Positions 1 through 5,387 of a DNA stretch of 5,491 bases are shown here, piece after piece. The notes below the pieces were generated by a model that was not told the DNA's origin, made no database searches, and saw nothing but the letters and a program-made list of their open reading frames with translations. Source of the stretch: JBJTIF01 sp046094825 (GTDB taxonomy: Bacteria; Actinomycetota; UBA4738; HRBIN12). Positions within the stretch are counted from its first letter, which is position 1; each line of letters opens with the position of its first letter. The stretch is from contig JBJTIF010000043.1 in the NCBI GenBank assembly GCA_046094825.1, positions 1-5,491 on the forward strand, given 5' to 3'. The translations under genes were made by a program, and so were the position numbers.

Positions 1-257
1 GCCCGCTCGCCCGCCTCGCGGGTCGCGCGGCGCTCGGGGCGGTGTTCGTCGCGCGACAGCGCGACGAACACCGCCGCGAGCTCGGCGTCGTCGAGCGAGG
101 CCGAGGGGAAGAGCCGCTGCAGCACCGGATCGGTCGGGTCACCCTCCTCGACGAGCGACCGGACGAGCGCCGGGAGCCCGCGGACGAGATCGCGTTCCTC
201 GCGCGTCAGCCGGAACCTCCATCCACCACCGCGGGCTCGCGCGACCCGGGTCGCCAT
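1..257 (-). CDS. DUF2017 family protein, N-terminal part (cut by left edge)
   Basis: The 85 visible residues begin MATRVARARGGGWRFRLTRE and contain a run of the type LVRGLPALVRSLVEEGDPTD followed by PVLQRLFPSA. This is the N-terminal pattern of DUF2017, a family of unknown function found almost always next to clpS in Actinomycetota. The ATG at 257-255 shares one base with the clpS stop codon (TGATG). It is preceded by a good Shine-Dalgarno (AGAAGGA, 270-264, six-base spacer), which fixes the start and implies translational coupling to clpS. Its role is unknown; location suggests co-expression with the ClpS adaptor, but no interaction can be inferred from sequence. The gene continues off the left edge, so C-terminal content cannot be judged. 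A 17-bp perfect hairpin lies at codons 61-74. Family call fairly sure; function unknown. Confidence 0.8.
   Translation of the reverse strand, partial: MATRVARARGGGWRFRLTREERDLVRGLPALVRSLVEEGDPTDPVLQRLFPSASLDDAELAAVFVALSRDEHRPERRATREAGER
38..75. repeat. Perfect 17-bp inverted repeat inside the DUF2017 gene
   Basis: Arms at 38-54 (GGCGGTGTTCGTCGCGC) and 59-75 (its exact complement) enclose the four-base loop GACA. It encodes AVFVALSRDEHR, about residues 62-73 of the DUF2017 product. It is the longest perfect hairpin I found in the window. The coding frame stays open through it and beyond to the edge. It could be an intragenic hairpin, a protein-coding coincidence of symmetric codons, or a mark of a foldback near a contig end. 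Confidence 0.7.
241..254. repeat. 14-base perfect palindrome at the DUF2017 start
   Basis: GCGACCCGGGTCGC is self-complementary with no loop and occupies codons 2-6 of the DUF2017 gene, one base inside its ATG. It could be a binding site for a dimeric protein, but it is fully explained by the coding of ATRVA with GC-rich codons, so no function is assigned. Confidence 0.4.
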
Positions 258-547
258 CAGCGGTCCTTCTGCATCGTCGCCCACAGGCCGTGCGCGTGGA
301 GCCGCGCCACGTCGAACTCGCACTTCTCACGCGACCCCGACGACACGACCGCCCTGCCGCGCTCGTGGACGTCGAGCATGAGCGCGGTCGCCTTCTCGCG
401 CGAGTAGCCGAAGAGCTTCTGGAACACGTACGTGACGTAGCGCATGAGGTTCACGGGGTCGTTCCAGACGATGACGATCCACGGGACGTCGGTGCCGACG
501 ACCGCACCGGTCTCGGGGCGCCGCACCTCGGCGGGAGCCGTGCTCAC
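257..547 (-). CDS. clpS: ClpS, ATP-dependent Clp protease adaptor (N-degron recognin)
   Basis: A 96-residue protein, normal length for actinobacterial ClpS. Known family role: binds destabilising N-terminal residues of substrates and delivers them to the ClpA/ClpC unfoldase of the cytosolic Clp protease. Visible signature: a flexible N-terminus of about 20 residues, then WIVIVWNDPVNLM (residues 23-35), with N29-D30 at the position of the conserved substrate-pocket Asn-Asp. H61 (VHERGRAVV) matches the conserved pocket histidine. The C-terminal block SSGSREKCEFDVARLHAHGL (70-89) is typical of the actinobacterial form. The start is GTG at 547. No purine-rich Shine-Dalgarno precedes it, but a TATCGT hexamer lies six bases upstream, so the message may be leaderless. 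The start is consistent with the usual N-terminal extension. It overlaps the DUF2017 gene by one base. Confidence 0.96.
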   Translation of the reverse strand: MSTAPAEVRRPETGAVVGTDVPWIVIVWNDPVNLMRYVTYVFQKLFGYSREKATALMLDVHERGRAVVSSGSREKCEFDVARLHAHGLWATMQKDR

Positions 548-553
548 CCGGGC

Positions 554-559
554 ACGATA
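554..559 (-). promoter_or_regulatory. Candidate -10 box of a leaderless clpS promoter
   Basis: On the minus strand TATCGT (559-554) fits the actinobacterial TANNNT -10 pattern and ends six bases before the GTG start at 547. That would place transcription initiation at or within a base of the start codon. There is no Shine-Dalgarno between it and GTG, which supports a leaderless transcript. No convincing -35 hexamer is seen at the expected distance. Confidence 0.5.
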
Positions 560-584
560 CGCCCCCGCCGAACCCGGGGACCTG

Positions 585-614
585 TTCGCATCCGCGGGGC
601 CGCGGGTCTATGGT
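585..614 (+). promoter_or_regulatory. Weak candidate promoter of the amino acid permease gene
   Basis: TTCGCA (585-590) and TATGGT (609-614) each match the sigma-70 consensus at four of six positions and are separated by 18 bases. Transcription would begin near 620, giving a leader of about 35 bases that contains the hairpin at 623-636 and the ribosome binding site. The match is modest in such GC-rich DNA, so this is a suggestion only. Confidence 0.35.
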
Positions 615-622
615 CCGCCCGA

Positions 623-636
623 CCGCCGTTCGGCGG
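623..636 (+). repeat. Short inverted repeat in the permease leader
   Basis: CCGCCGTTCGGCGG is a near-perfect palindrome that can fold as a 5-bp GC stem with a GTTC loop. It lies between the candidate -10 box and the Shine-Dalgarno at 643. It could be a leader hairpin or an operator half-site pair, or chance in GC-rich DNA. No known riboswitch structure is recognised. Confidence 0.35.
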
Positions 637-642
637 CAACGG

Positions 643-649
643 AAGGAGG
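643..649 (+). promoter_or_regulatory. Strong ribosome binding site that sets the permease start
   Basis: AAGGAGG lies seven bases before ATG 657. It is the best Shine-Dalgarno in the window and rules out the in-frame extension back to 444, which would run antisense through clpS. Confidence 0.85.
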
Positions 650-656
650 CAACGGG

Positions 657-2219
657 ATGGACCAACACGGTCCGACCCACGAGGCCGACGCCGCGCATCT
701 CGCGAGCTTCGGCTACCGCCAGGAACTCCGTCGCGTCCTCGGGCTCTTCGAGAACTTCGCGGTGGCGTTCGCGTACCTCTCCCCGGTCGTCGGCATCTAC
801 TCGCTGTTCGTCCTCGGGTTCGGCACGGGCGGCCCGCGCTACCTCTGGCTCATGCCGGTCGTCGTGCTCGGGCAGCTCTTCGTCGCGCTCGTGTTCGCCG
901 AACTCGGGAGCAACTTCCCGATCGCCGGCGCCCTGTTCCAGTGGGCGAAGAACCTCCGCGGCGCGAACTACGGGTGGTGGGTGGGCTGGTTCTACGGCTG
1001 GGCCCTCATCATCACCGTGGCATCGGTCGCGACGGGGGTGGTCGCGTACCTCTGCGCTGCGCTGAACGACCTGTTCGGCACCGGGTTCGATCCGACGAAC
1101 CCGAACACGATCCTCGGGTTCACGCTCGTGATGATCGGCCTCCAGACGCTGTTCAACCTGCTCGGCGTCCGGCTCGTCGGCCTCATCTCGCGCTACGGGG
1201 TGTACGTCGAGATCCTCGGGACGTTCGGGATCGCGATCGTCCTCGCGATCGCCGGCTTCCACCACGGGTTCGACTACCTCTTCTCGACCCAGGGGTTCGA
1301 GAACCTCGCGACGAACCCGCTCGGCGTGGACTTCGGCGGCAACTGGCTCACGGGCGCAGCGCTCGTGGCGGTGCTCGCCCACGTCTACATCTTCTACGGG
1401 TTCGAGTCGGCGGGTGACGTCGCGGAGGAGGTCGTCGACGCGGGCAACAAGGTTCCGCGCGCGATCATCCGCACGATCCTCATCGGCGGGCTCACGAGCT
1501 TCGTCCTCGTGGCGGCGCTCATCCTCTCGGTCCCGCCGGGACAGGAGGCGGTCGCCGGCTCGTTCGCGGGCGGCGTGCCGTTCATCCTCCAGCACATGCC
1601 GGCGATCCTGCAGAAGCTCTCGCTCCTCATCGTGATCTTCTGCTTCTTCAGCTGCGGGACCGCGATCCAGGCGGCCGCTGCGCGCCTCACGTACTCCTAC
1701 GCGCGCGACGGGGGCCTGCCGGCGAGCGGCTGGCTGAGCAAGGTGCACGAGAAGCGCGGGACACCGTCGAACGCCCTCTGGGTCGCGGCGGTCATCCCGG
1801 CCCTGTTCTCGCTCCTCGTGCGGTTCACGCCGACCGAGGACGTGAAGATCCTCTTCTTCACGTACCCCGCGAACGTGAACGCGCTGTTCATCCTCGTGTC
1901 GTTCGGGGTGTCCGGGATCTACCTGTCGTTCCAGATGGTCGTCTGGGCGGCGCTCCGGGCGCGCATGAAGGGCTGGACGCCGAAGGGCAAGTGGACGATG
2001 GGCAAGTGGGGCATGCCGGTCACGGTGCTCGCCCTCATCTGGGGCGTCGCGATGCTCCTGAACATCGTCTGGCCGTCCGGGCTCACGAGCCCGCGCGGCG
2101 CGCTGTTCAACTTCGACTGGATGACAATCGGGGTGATGCTGCTCATCACGCTGATCGGCGGTATCTACTCCGTCGTCTCGAAGCCGGCCGAGCGCATCGC
2201 GAAGCGCATGAAGCCGTAG
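657..2219 (+). CDS. APC-superfamily amino acid permease
   Basis: A 520-residue integral membrane protein with about 12 hydrophobic segments, the usual size for AA_permease_2-type (APC superfamily) transporters. These move amino acids, amines or choline across the cytoplasmic membrane, often in symport or exchange. A soluble N-terminus with SFGYRQELRRVLGLFENF (17-34) leads into TM1, AYLSPVVGIYSLF (39-51), the partly unwound helix of LeuT-fold carriers. TM6 (about 233-251) ends in FYGFES and is followed by AGDVAEEVVDAGNKVPRAII (252-271), the conserved cytoplasmic loop of the amino acid/choline transporter (ACT) subgroup. Further segments lie near 62-82, 107-135, 152-168, 178-200, 272-292, 315-340, 371-389, 397-430, 453-472 and 488-505; the tail (507-520) is basic. 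The start is set by AAGGAGG. The gene is alone between a divergent and a convergent neighbour, so it is probably monocistronic. Substrate cannot be read from sequence; GABA, choline, ethanolamine and other amino acids are all possible. Confidence 0.93.
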   Translation: MDQHGPTHEADAAHLASFGYRQELRRVLGLFENFAVAFAYLSPVVGIYSLFVLGFGTGGPRYLWLMPVVVLGQLFVALVFAELGSNFPIAGALFQWAKNLRGANYGWWVGWFYGWALIITVASVATGVVAYLCAALNDLFGTGFDPTNPNTILGFTLVMIGLQTLFNLLGVRLVGLISRYGVYVEILGTFGIAIVLAIAGFHHGFDYLFSTQGFENLATNPLGVDFGGNWLTGAALVAVLAHVYIFYGFESAGDVAEEVVDAGNKVPRAIIRTILIGGLTSFVLVAALILSVPPGQEAVAGSFAGGVPFILQHMPAILQKLSLLIVIFCFFSCGTAIQAAAARLTYSYARDGGLPASGWLSKVHEKRGTPSNALWVAAVIPALFSLLVRFTPTEDVKILFFTYPANVNALFILVSFGVSGIYLSFQMVVWAALRARMKGWTPKGKWTMGKWGMPVTVLALIWGVAMLLNIVWPSGLTSPRGALFNFDWMTIGVMLLITLIGGIYSVVSKPAERIAKRMKP

Positions 2220-2220
2220 G

Positions 2221-2922
2221 TCAGTTCGGAACGGGCAGTGCGACGAGCCCGCCGGCCTCGTGTCGGCGGGCTCGTCCCGTTCCATCGAGGACCTCGACCG
2301 CACCGACCCCGACGACGCGCCACCCCCCCTCGGTGAACACGACCGCGGTGCGCTCGCCGATACCGAGGAGCGCGACGCCGTCGGGGAGTCCCGCGATGCC
2401 GTTGCCCTCCCAGCCCGCGCCGAACGGGTCGCGGTGCGGCATCCCCGCGCCGCCGGGGACGCGCCCGAGCCCGGCGACCGCGGCCCCGCCGCGGTCGCCG
2501 GGCAGGAGCACGTGGGACGCCATCGCCATCGCGCCGGCCGAGGACCCCGCGAGCGCGGCGCCCCCGCGCCACGCGCCGACGATCGCGTCCCACACCGCGC
2601 TCCCGCGGAGCGCCTCCAGGACGACGTCGGGATCGCCGCCGACGACGTAGACGAACGACGCGTCCGACGCGCGCTCGGCGAGCTCCGGCGAGCGCGCGTC
2701 CTCCGCCGAGTACACCGGGAGTTCCTCGACGTCGATTCCGAGCGCGCCGAACCACGCGACGGCGTTGCGCACCGCGAGGTGCGGACGATGCCGCGCCGCC
2801 GCGGTCGCGAGGACGAACGCCGGACCGCCGCGGGCCGCCGCGGCCGCGACGAGGAGCCGGTCGATCGGCTCGTTGCCGGGTCGGAGCTCGTCGCCGCCGA
2901 CGAGCGCGAGCGGCCCGCTCAC
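2221..2922 (-). CDS. Peptidase S51 / cyanophycinase-like family protein
   Basis: A 233-residue protein resembling the S51 serine peptidase fold (dipeptidase E, cyanophycinase and relatives), enzymes that cut Asp-X dipeptides or beta-Asp-Arg bonds. It opens with GPLALVGGDELRPG (3-16), and VYVVGGDPDVVLEAL (91-105) follows. The nucleophile elbow is AGSSAGAMAM (125-134), with S128 the expected catalytic serine. GLGRVPGGAGMPH (151-163) supplies a candidate catalytic histidine, H163, and LLGIGERTAVVF (185-196) corresponds to the conserved block after it. The GTG start at 2922 puts the first beta strand at residue 4 as in relatives. No strong Shine-Dalgarno precedes it, and an upstream in-frame GTG at 2985 would add a 21-residue proline-rich stretch that looks non-coding. 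It converges with the permease (one base between stops). No cyanophycin synthetase is present, so a cyanophycin role is not supported; a general dipeptidase or inactive homologue are alternatives. Confidence 0.85.
   Translation of the reverse strand: MSGPLALVGGDELRPGNEPIDRLLVAAAAARGGPAFVLATAAARHRPHLAVRNAVAWFGALGIDVEELPVYSAEDARSPELAERASDASFVYVVGGDPDVVLEALRGSAVWDAIVGAWRGGAALAGSSAGAMAMASHVLLPGDRGGAAVAGLGRVPGGAGMPHRDPFGAGWEGNGIAGLPDGVALLGIGERTAVVFTEGGWRVVGVGAVEVLDGTGRARRHEAGGLVALPVPN
2228..2283. terminator. Probable (bi)directional terminator hairpin inside the 3' end of the S51 gene
   Basis: GACGAGCCCGCCG (2242-2254) and CGGCGGGCTCGTC (2264-2276) form a perfect 13-bp stem with a nine-base loop. 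A second outer pairing, GGAACGG (2228-2234) with CCGTTCC (2277-2283), extends it through a seven-base one-sided bulge. It starts nine bases after the permease stop codon, where a terminator is expected. It encodes part of residues 215-226 of the S51 product. There is no T-tract on either side, as is common for actinobacterial hairpin terminators, so efficiency is uncertain. Confidence 0.65.
2469..2503. repeat. Perfect 15-bp inverted repeat inside the S51 gene
   Basis: Arms at 2469-2483 and 2489-2503 (GCCCGGCGACCGCGG and its exact complement) enclose a five-base loop, CCCCG. It encodes about residues 141-152 of the S51 product, just after the nucleophile elbow. No function is evident; it may be a by-product of strong G/C third-position bias, or a hairpin shared with others in this window. 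Confidence 0.6.
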
Positions 2923-2990
2923 CGCATCGTCCGTGCGCGGCCTCGGTGGGGGGGACGGCGACGGACCATGGCTCCCTTGTACCACCCCCC

Positions 2991-2996
2991 TAGACT
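2991..2996 (+). promoter_or_regulatory. Candidate -10 box of a leaderless promoter for the LLM-class oxidoreductase
   Basis: TAGACT is a good actinobacterial TANNNT -10 box and ends seven bases before ATG 3004, so the A of the start codon would be the first transcribed base. The spacer CGGCCCC has no Shine-Dalgarno, which fits leaderless translation. No clear -35 is seen near 2967-2973; TTGTAC at 2977-2982 is only eight bases away and too close. The rest of the 81-base divergent gap (2923-3003) shows no clear promoter for the S51 gene. Confidence 0.55.
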
Positions 2997-3003
2997 CGGC
3001 CCC

Positions 3004-3903
3004 ATGCCGCTGCGGGTCGGGATCCAGCTCCCCGAGGTCGAGCGCGAGGTGCGCTGGCCCGAGTACGTCGCGCTCGCGCGCGCCGCGGAGGACGCCGGGT
3101 TCGACTCGATCTGGCTCGGCGACCACCTCCTCTACCGGGCGGAGGAGGACGGGCGCCCCGAGCGCGGCCCCTGGGAGGCCTGGACGCTCCTCGCGGGCCT
3201 CGCGGCGGCGACCGATCGCATCCACCTCGGCCCGCTCGTCGCGTGCACGGCGTTCCACGCGCCCGCGATGCTCGCGAAGATGGCCGCGACGGTCGACGAG
3301 ATCAGCGGCGGACGGCTCGTCCTCGGGCTCGGCGCGGGATGGAACGGCCCGGACTTCGCCGCCTTCGGTCTCCCGTACGACGAGCGGGTCGCGCGGTTCG
3401 AGGAATCGTTCGAGGTGATCCGCCGGCTCCTCGCCGGCGAGCGGGTGACCTTCCGCGGCCGGTTCACGGAGATCGAGGACGCGGTGCTCCTGCCCGCGCC
3501 GCGCCGCAGACCGCCGCTCATGGTCGGCAGCAGCGGGCCGCGGATGCTCCGCGCGACGCTCCCCCACGTCGAGGCGTGGAACGTCTGGTGGGACCACTTC
3601 GGCAACACCCCGGAGGGCTTCGCGGCGGAGAACGCGGAGATCACCGCCGCGTGCGTCGACGTCGGGCGTCCGCCGACCGACGTGGACCGCAGCGCCTGCG
3701 TCCTCGTCGCGCTCGACCGATCGGCCCGCGGACGCAGGATCCCCGACGACATGCCGCCGCTCGAAGGAGGCCCCGAGGCGATCGCCGCCGGCCTCCGCGG
3801 GTTCGCGGAGGCCGGCGCCGACGAGGTCCTCGTCGTCGCCCACCCGCTCGACGAGTCCGCGATCCGGACGCTCGGGCACGCGCTCGCGGTGCTCGCCCGA
3901 TGA
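3004..3903 (+). CDS. LLM-class (luciferase-like) oxidoreductase, probably F420-dependent
   Basis: A 299-residue TIM-barrel protein of the bacterial luciferase-like superfamily, which uses F420 or FMN in oxidation or reduction of small molecules in the cytosol. Seen: MPLRVGIQLPE at the first strand, DAGFDSIWLGDHLL (30-43), and DRIHLGPLVACTAFHAPAML (71-90). The strongest match is SGGRLVLGLGAGW (101-113) followed by DERVARFEESFEVIRRLL (126-143), the pattern of F420-type members. LMVGSSGPRMLR (172-183) is the usual cofactor-phosphate loop, and GADEVLVV (271-278) is the last strand. ATG 3004 is chosen because it begins the first strand and has a leaderless -10 box seven bases upstream. Extending upstream would run antisense through the S51 gene. 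It overlaps the ABC gene by ATGA, so the two are translationally coupled; a shared role in modifying and exporting a compound is possible but unproven. F420 versus FMN use and substrate cannot be settled from sequence. Confidence 0.9.
   Translation: MPLRVGIQLPEVEREVRWPEYVALARAAEDAGFDSIWLGDHLLYRAEEDGRPERGPWEAWTLLAGLAAATDRIHLGPLVACTAFHAPAMLAKMAATVDEISGGRLVLGLGAGWNGPDFAAFGLPYDERVARFEESFEVIRRLLAGERVTFRGRFTEIEDAVLLPAPRRRPPLMVGSSGPRMLRATLPHVEAWNVWWDHFGNTPEGFAAENAEITAACVDVGRPPTDVDRSACVLVALDRSARGRRIPDDMPPLEGGPEAIAAGLRGFAEAGADEVLVVAHPLDESAIRTLGHALAVLAR
3786..3817. repeat. Perfect 14-bp inverted repeat inside the oxidoreductase gene
   Basis: Arms at 3786-3799 and 3804-3817 (CGCCGGCCTCCGCG and its exact complement) enclose the loop GGTT. 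It encodes AAGLRGFAEAGA, residues 261-272 of the oxidoreductase, about 85 bases before the ABC start. It could slow ribosomes or polymerase between the two genes, or simply reflect biased codons. Confidence 0.6.
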
Positions 3904-5387
3904 GCGTCGCCGCGCCGCCGACCGCGGTGCCGACGCTCGACGAACGCGGGCTGTTCCGTCGTGGCCTCCGCCAGATCGGCACGTACCTGCGGATGCACCC
4001 GCGCCCGTTCTGGCTGTCGGTGCTCGGCGCGTTCACGTTCGCGGTCGGATCGGTCGGGGTGACGATCGCCCTCGGTCGCGCGACGGACCGCATCCTCCGC
4101 CCGGCGCTCGACGGCGGCGTGGACGCGGGGACGATCTGGCGCGGGGTCGGGCTGCTCCTGCTCTTCGCGTCGCTCCGCTCGATCGGCATCGGCGTCCGTC
4201 GGTACTGGAGCGGCGTCCTCGGGTCCGCCGTCGCGCGGACGCTCCGCGAGCGCGTCTCCGACCGCTACCGCGATCTCGCGCTCGCGTACCACCGCTCCCG
4301 TCCGACCGGCGAACTGCTCGCGCACATGGAGGCCGACGTCGAGGCCGCGGTCGACGTGATCTACCCCGTGCCGTTCGCGATCGGCATCACGTTCCTCGTC
4401 GCGTTCGCGATGGTCTCGCTGTTCGCCGCCGATCCGTTCCTCGCCGCGATCGGACTCGTCATGGTCCCGACGCTCGGGTTCATGAACCGCGCGTTCGCCC
4501 GGCGCATGGAGGGCCCCGCGCAGCGCGCGCAGGTGCGCACCGGGGAGGTCTCGTCCGTCGCGCACGAGTCGATCGACGGGGCGCTCGTCGTGAAGGCCCT
4601 CGGGCGCGAGCGGCACGAGGTCGAGCGTCTCGGTGAGAAGGCGGCCCGCCTCCGGGACGAGCGCGTCGCCGCCGGCATCGTCCGCGCGGACTTCGAGCCC
4701 GCCCTCGAGACGCTCCCCGCCGCGACGATCTCGATCCTCGTCGCGATCGGCGCGTGGCGGGTCTCGGCCGGCTCGATCACCCTCGGCGCCCTCGTCCAGG
4801 TCATCACGCTGTTCACGATGCTCGCCTGGCCGATGCGCTTCGTCGGCTGGATCCTCTCCGAGCTCCCGCGCGCGGTCGTCGGGTACGGCCGCGTCACCGA
4901 GGTGCTCGACGAACCGATCACGCTCGCGCCGCCCGCGGTCGGCACGCCGCTCCCCGCCGGTCCGCTCGGGCTCCGTGCGGAGGCCGTGTCGTACGCGATC
5001 GGCGGGACGCCGATCCTCGAGGAGGTGACGTTCTCGGTCGCCCCCGGCGAGTCCGTCGCCCTCGTCGGCCCGACCGGCGTCGGTAAGTCGACGCTCGCGC
5101 ACCTCCTCGTCCGCCTCGACGACCCGACGTCGGGGACGATCGAGCTCGGGGGCGTCGATCTCCGTCGGGCGGACGAGGGCGACCTCCGCCGCGCCGCCGC
5201 GATCGTGTTCCAGGACTCCTTCCTGTTCGCCGCGACCCTCGCGGAGAACATCGCGCTCGGCGAGGACCTCCCCCGCGCCGACGTCGAGCGTGCGGCGGTC
5301 GTCGCGCGCGGCGACCGCTTCGTCCGCGACCTCCCCGCGGGCGAGGAGACCGTCGGCGGGGACGCTCACCGTTCCCCCCGTTCGTAG
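3900..5387 (+). CDS. ABC exporter half-transporter (fused TMD-NBD), broken in the NBD
   Basis: Encodes 495 residues where such proteins are usually about 580-620. Residues 37-318 are an exporter-type membrane domain with about six helices (near 40-60, 80-98, 155-176, 178-198, 270-290, 293-318). The ATPase domain begins near 356 with aromatic A-loop Y365 and Walker A GPTGVGKST (390-398). The Q-loop VFQDSFLF (436-443) and LAENIALG (447-454) follow, then DLPAGEETVG (477-486). There the match stops: the expected TVGERGVTLSGGQ continuation is replaced by GDAHRSPRS and a stop. The LSGGQ signature, Walker B with catalytic Glu, D-loop and H-loop are all absent, so the product as written could not be an active ATPase. 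The start ATG 3900 overlaps the oxidoreductase stop (ATGA) and has no Shine-Dalgarno of its own, implying coupling. The N-terminal part resembles the first subunit of actinobacterial heterodimeric multidrug/lipid exporters; substrate unknown. The break is either an assembly chimera or a real inversion. Confidence 0.9.
   Translation: MSVAAPPTAVPTLDERGLFRRGLRQIGTYLRMHPRPFWLSVLGAFTFAVGSVGVTIALGRATDRILRPALDGGVDAGTIWRGVGLLLLFASLRSIGIGVRRYWSGVLGSAVARTLRERVSDRYRDLALAYHRSRPTGELLAHMEADVEAAVDVIYPVPFAIGITFLVAFAMVSLFAADPFLAAIGLVMVPTLGFMNRAFARRMEGPAQRAQVRTGEVSSVAHESIDGALVVKALGRERHEVERLGEKAARLRDERVAAGIVRADFEPALETLPAATISILVAIGAWRVSAGSITLGALVQVITLFTMLAWPMRFVGWILSELPRAVVGYGRVTEVLDEPITLAPPAVGTPLPAGPLGLRAEAVSYAIGGTPILEEVTFSVAPGESVALVGPTGVGKSTLAHLLVRLDDPTSGTIELGGVDLRRADEGDLRRAAAIVFQDSFLFAATLAENIALGEDLPRADVERAAVVARGDRFVRDLPAGEETVGGDAHRSPRS
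5355..5366. other. Breakpoint between inverted ABC transporter pieces
   Basis: Up to about 5357 the plus strand reads as ABC ATPase (TVG, residues 484-486). From 5366 onward only the minus strand reads as ABC ATPase. The few bases between belong to neither clearly; on the minus strand they may be the first codons of a partner gene. The exact junction cannot be set without the intact relatives. Confidence 0.7.

Noticed and set aside
444..656. In-frame upstream extension of the permease
   Set aside because: It would run antisense through clpS, and AAGGAGG at 643-649 clearly sets ATG 657.
1228..1252. GCGATCGC-type octamer, possible HIP1-like or restriction-linked repeat
   Set aside because: Only isolated occurrences are seen, within Ile/Ala codons of the permease; no enrichment is evident.
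327..2303. Long open minus-strand frame of about 658 codons opposite clpS and the permease
   Set aside because: Its product is a low-complexity mix of Arg, Glu, Asp and Ala with no motif, the usual antisense shadow of a GC-rich gene. The permease on the plus strand is clearly real.
2923..2985. Alternative upstream GTG start (2985) for the S51 gene
   Set aside because: The added 21 residues are a proline/serine-rich stretch unlike the family N-terminus, and the start would press against the leaderless promoter region of the divergent gene.
2260..3003. In-frame upstream extension of the oxidoreductase
   Set aside because: The extension is antisense to the S51 gene and has no family resemblance. 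The barrel's first strand begins right at ATG 3004.
3132..5369. Long open minus-strand frame of about 745 codons starting at the GTG of the ABC tail overlap
   Set aside because: It is antisense to the oxidoreductase and ABC genes and rich in charged low-complexity sequence. Only the first few codons could belong to a real partner gene.
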